From Polaromonas sp. (GTDB taxonomy: Bacteria > Pseudomonadota > Gammaproteobacteria > Burkholderiales > Burkholderiaceae_C), in the NCBI GenBank assembly GCA_013205645.1, contig JABMMH010000340.1:1-6907 (forward strand): 6,907 bases of DNA, given 5' to 3'. Made by a program: the position numbers and the translations under genes. The first letter of the stretch is position 1. Each line of letters starts with the position of its first letter. The notes under the pieces were generated by a model, which worked only from the letters and a program-made list of their open reading frames with translations, did no database searches and had not been told where the DNA came from. Positions 4,600 through 6,907 of this stretch are shown here, in pieces.

Positions 4600-6393
4600 A
4601 TGCTGAATCTCGTCGAGCGCCTGTTCGGTACTTGGGTGCGTGATGTGTCGGCGCGGACTTTGCGCGCGGACGGCATGGCGGGTTTGTTGGGCGCGGTGCT
4701 GGTGTTGCCGCAAGGCATTGCTTTTGCGACCTTGGCTGGGTTGCCGCCCGAGTACGGTCTGTACACGGCTATCGTGCCCTGCATCATCGCGGCTTTGTTT
4801 GGCTCCAGCTGGCATGTCATGTCAGGGCCGACGAATGCCAATTCGCTGGCACTCTTCGCCATGTTGTCGCCGCTGACCATGGCCTTCAGTCCGGCTTACA
4901 TCCAGATGGCGTTGGTCGTCACGGTGATGGTCGGCGTCATGCAGTGGTTGATCGGCACGCTGCGTCTGGGCACGCTGGCCAACTTCATTTCCCCGGCGGC
5001 CTTGTTTGGTTTTACGTCAGGTGCGGCGGTGCTGATTGCTGTTTATGCCTTGCCAGATTTGCTGGGCATTGGTGCCGCTGGTGAGCACGGTGCAGGCGCG
5101 TTGCTAAGGCATGTTGCCGGGCAGTGGACATGGGTGCAGCCTGCGGCACTGGCGGTTGCCGCGGTGACGGTGCTGGTGGCGCTGTCGATGCGGCGTTGGC
5201 GACCGCACTGGCCTTACATGCTGGCGGGGCTGGTGTCGGCCACACTTTTTGCGTGGGTGGCGGAAGGTCAAACAGCGGGCGCTTCTTTCTCGAGCTTGCG
5301 CATGGTCGGCGCGATTGAGGTGCCGTGGCCGCATTTTTCAGTACCGCAGATCAGCTTGTCATCGGTATCTGAGCTGCTCGGTTTGGCCTTTGCGCTGACC
5401 ATCGTCGCGTTGGGTCAGTCGATCTCGATTGCCAAGGCTGTGGCCGCCCGCTCAGGTCAGCGCATTGACGCCAACCGCGAATTTCGGGGCCAAGGCCTGT
5501 CGAATATGGTTGGCGGCTTTTTCTCGTCCTATGTGTCCTGCGGCTCTATGAACCGCTCCATGCCTAATTTACAGGCTGGTGCGCGCACGCCTTTGGCGTC
5601 GGTGTTTTCGGCCTTGCTGCTGCTGGCCTTGGTGGCGGTGAGCGCGCCGCTGCTGGCGAAAATTCCCATGGCGGCGCTGGCGGCGCTGTTGTTGGTGGTG
5701 GCGATGACATTGCTTGATCTGCCGCGCTGGCGTCAGCTGCTAACGCTGAGCCGCACCGAATTTGGCGTGGCCTTGGCGACCATGGTGGCGACCGTGACGA
5801 TTCGCCTTGAGATCGCGATTTTGCTGGGGACTCTGCTCTCACTCATGTCATTTTTGTACCGCACATCGCGGCCTGCCATGCGGACCATGGGCTTTGACAA
5901 CACCAGTACTGACAGGCAGTTCGTCGTGTTGGGTGACGCGGTCAAGACAACCCCCTTAGCAGCGACAGATGCGCACGCCCTGCCCGAGTGCCCACAACTC
6001 AAACTGCTGCGCATGGAGGGCGAGGTTTACTTTGGCGCGACCCAGTATGTCGCCGACACGTTGCACGCGCTGCGCCATATGCCGCATCCGCAAAAGCATT
6101 TGCTGGTGATGGGCAAAAGCATGAACTTCATCGACTTGGCCGGTGCTGAGCTGTGGGAGTTAGAACTCAACGCACGCCGCGCCATGGGCGGTGACTTGTA
6201 CTTTCACCGACCGCGACCAGAGGTCATCAGCACGTGGAAAACCACTGGCTTCACCCGCTTGCTGGGCCCTGAGCATCAGTTTCCCGACAAGCGCACGGCC
6301 ATTGCCACGATCTTTCACAAACTCGACCCTGAGATTTGCAAGCATTGCACCGCGCGCGTCTTTTGGGAGTGCAAGACCGTGCCGGGGCCTTGA
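4600..6393 (+). CDS. SulP family inorganic anion transporter with STAS domain
   Basis: Inner-membrane SLC26/SulP anion transporter of 597 residues, normal for the family. The N-terminal signature LPQGIAFATLAGLPP (36-50) with YGLYT (52-56) and SGPTNANSLAL (75-85) forms part of the substrate site. A second conserved block runs from NREFRGQGLSNMVGGFF (292-308) to SMNRS (316-320) and GARTPLA (327-333). About 12-14 membrane segments end near residue 420. A C-terminal STAS domain covers roughly 468-575, with IDLAG (511-515) at the site that is DSS/DST in phosphorylated STAS proteins, so it lacks that serine. The tail carries C580-x2-C583-x7-C591. The ATG lies 4 bases after the metW stop and has only a distant AAGGTG, so translation is probably coupled to metW; an extension upstream would overlap metW by over 80 bases. 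Sulfate is a reasonable substrate beside metXW, but bicarbonate or another anion is possible. Confidence 0.93.
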   Translation: MLNLVERLFGTWVRDVSARTLRADGMAGLLGAVLVLPQGIAFATLAGLPPEYGLYTAIVPCIIAALFGSSWHVMSGPTNANSLALFAMLSPLTMAFSPAYIQMALVVTVMVGVMQWLIGTLRLGTLANFISPAALFGFTSGAAVLIAVYALPDLLGIGAAGEHGAGALLRHVAGQWTWVQPAALAVAAVTVLVALSMRRWRPHWPYMLAGLVSATLFAWVAEGQTAGASFSSLRMVGAIEVPWPHFSVPQISLSSVSELLGLAFALTIVALGQSISIAKAVAARSGQRIDANREFRGQGLSNMVGGFFSSYVSCGSMNRSMPNLQAGARTPLASVFSALLLLALVAVSAPLLAKIPMAALAALLLVVAMTLLDLPRWRQLLTLSRTEFGVALATMVATVTIRLEIAILLGTLLSLMSFLYRTSRPAMRTMGFDNTSTDRQFVVLGDAVKTTPLAATDAHALPECPQLKLLRMEGEVYFGATQYVADTLHALRHMPHPQKHLLVMGKSMNFIDLAGAELWELELNARRAMGGDLYFHRPRPEVISTWKTTGFTRLLGPEHQFPDKRTAIATIFHKLDPEICKHCTARVFWECKTVPGP

Positions 6394-6484
6394 GTGTCTG
6401 CAGGGCATTCGCAGGCGACACCGCGACAAGTGGTCCGGGCGCGCACAATATTCAAGATCGTTGACTTGAATTTGCTAAACACCT

Positions 6485-6907
6485 ATGAAAAGTTTCTTCC
6501 ATTGGGCCTTGATCGCTACGCTGGGCAGTTTACTGCTGGCGTGCACCGGCGCGCCTTTGCTGGCGGGCATGGCGCCGCGCAGTGTCAACGTGCCTGAAGA
6601 GCGGTTACAGCAGGCGCTTGCCGAACGTTTTCCCATCAAGCAGCGCTTGGCAGATGTGCTGGAGCTGGAGGTGCTGCCGCCACGTTTGAGCTTGCTGCCC
6701 GCTAGCAATCGGCTTGCCACCGACATTGATTTGAATGTAGCCGACCGCCTGATGGGCGGCCGCTACAGTGGCAATATCGCCTTTGATTTCGGTCTGCGCT
6801 TTGAGCCGAGTGACAACACCATTCGCATGACGGGCGCGCGCGTCAACCGCGTCAGCATGGCGGGTGTGCCAGAGCCTTACCAAACGGCCATCACGCGGAA
6901 TGCACCG
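6485..6907 (+). CDS. DUF1439 (YceB-like) lipoprotein, 5' part; 3' end beyond window
   Basis: Predicted lipoprotein. The first 141 codons are visible and the frame is open at the window edge. A lipoprotein signal peptide ends in LLLAC, with C20 as the lipidated residue. Residue 21 is Thr, not Asp, so outer-membrane sorting is expected. The mature part, with VPEERLQQALAERFP (36-50), then LLPASNRLATDIDLN (70-84) and a region of alternating beta strands to residue 125, resembles the E. coli YceB/DUF1439 layout of an N-terminal helix followed by lipid-binding-like sheet. Function is unknown. The ATG was chosen because it places the signal peptide correctly, although no clear ribosome site is seen upstream. 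It follows the SulP gene by 91 bp, has no terminator before it, and could be co-transcribed or have its own weak promoter. Confidence 0.8.
   Translation, partial: MKSFFHWALIATLGSLLLACTGAPLLAGMAPRSVNVPEERLQQALAERFPIKQRLADVLELEVLPPRLSLLPASNRLATDIDLNVADRLMGGRYSGNIAFDFGLRFEPSDNTIRMTGARVNRVSMAGVPEPYQTAITRNAP

Noticed and set aside
3963..4880. A 305-codon open frame on the minus strand opposite metW and the start of the SulP gene
   Set aside because: It lies opposite metW and the SulP start, both well-supported family members. Its translation resembles no family that I know and has the uneven composition of an antisense shadow.
6394..6484. Terminator or promoter between the SulP gene and the lipoprotein gene
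   Set aside because: GTGTC/GACAC arms after the SulP stop have no T tract, and TTGACT (6461-6466) with TATGAA at 17 bases would place the start site inside the lipoprotein gene. Neither is convincing.

Overview
The window looks like a stretch of betaproteobacterial chromosome, most likely from the order Burkholderiales and the family Comamonadaceae (Polaromonas, Rhodoferax or Limnohabitans type). This rests on protein character (the MetX and MetW sequences, the solo Amt, the small glycine-rich RRM protein) and moderate-to-high GC. I could not run a search, so the genus is not resolved. There are seven protein genes, two of them cut by the window edges. I saw no mobile element, tRNA, rRNA or CRISPR array.

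The left part, on the minus strand, holds the 5' portion of a small RRM RNA-binding protein gene (1-299) with a long, structured leader. Upstream of it lies an Amt-family ammonium transporter (528-1730), which has its own intrinsic terminator at 473-496. The intergenic region 1731-2112 is divergent. On its left it carries the amt promoter region, with a long inverted repeat. On its right it carries a yybP-ykoY manganese riboswitch that reads into a TMEM165/GDT1 (UPF0016) manganese exporter gene starting with GTG at 2113.

The right part, on the plus strand, is a sulfur and methionine block. A SAM-II type riboswitch (about 2723-2770) is followed by a strong intrinsic terminator (2782-2821) and then metX (2836, a TTG start). 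metW overlaps metX by 4 bases, and a SulP anion transporter with a STAS domain starts 4 bases after metW. The three genes look like one operon under SAM control. After a 91-bp gap comes the 5' part of a DUF1439/YceB-like lipoprotein gene (6485-6907).

The most interesting content is regulatory. Two different metal- or metabolite-sensing riboswitches sit within 900 bp on the same strand. Each has a recognisable -10 box about 7-8 bases before its aptamer, so both RNAs probably begin almost at the aptamer. One appears to act on a ribosome binding site held in a perfect palindrome, the other on a terminator. Neither class is new, but the expression platforms and the inclusion of a SulP transporter in a SAM-II-controlled metXW operon deserve checking. 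I did not find a convincing wholly undescribed system.
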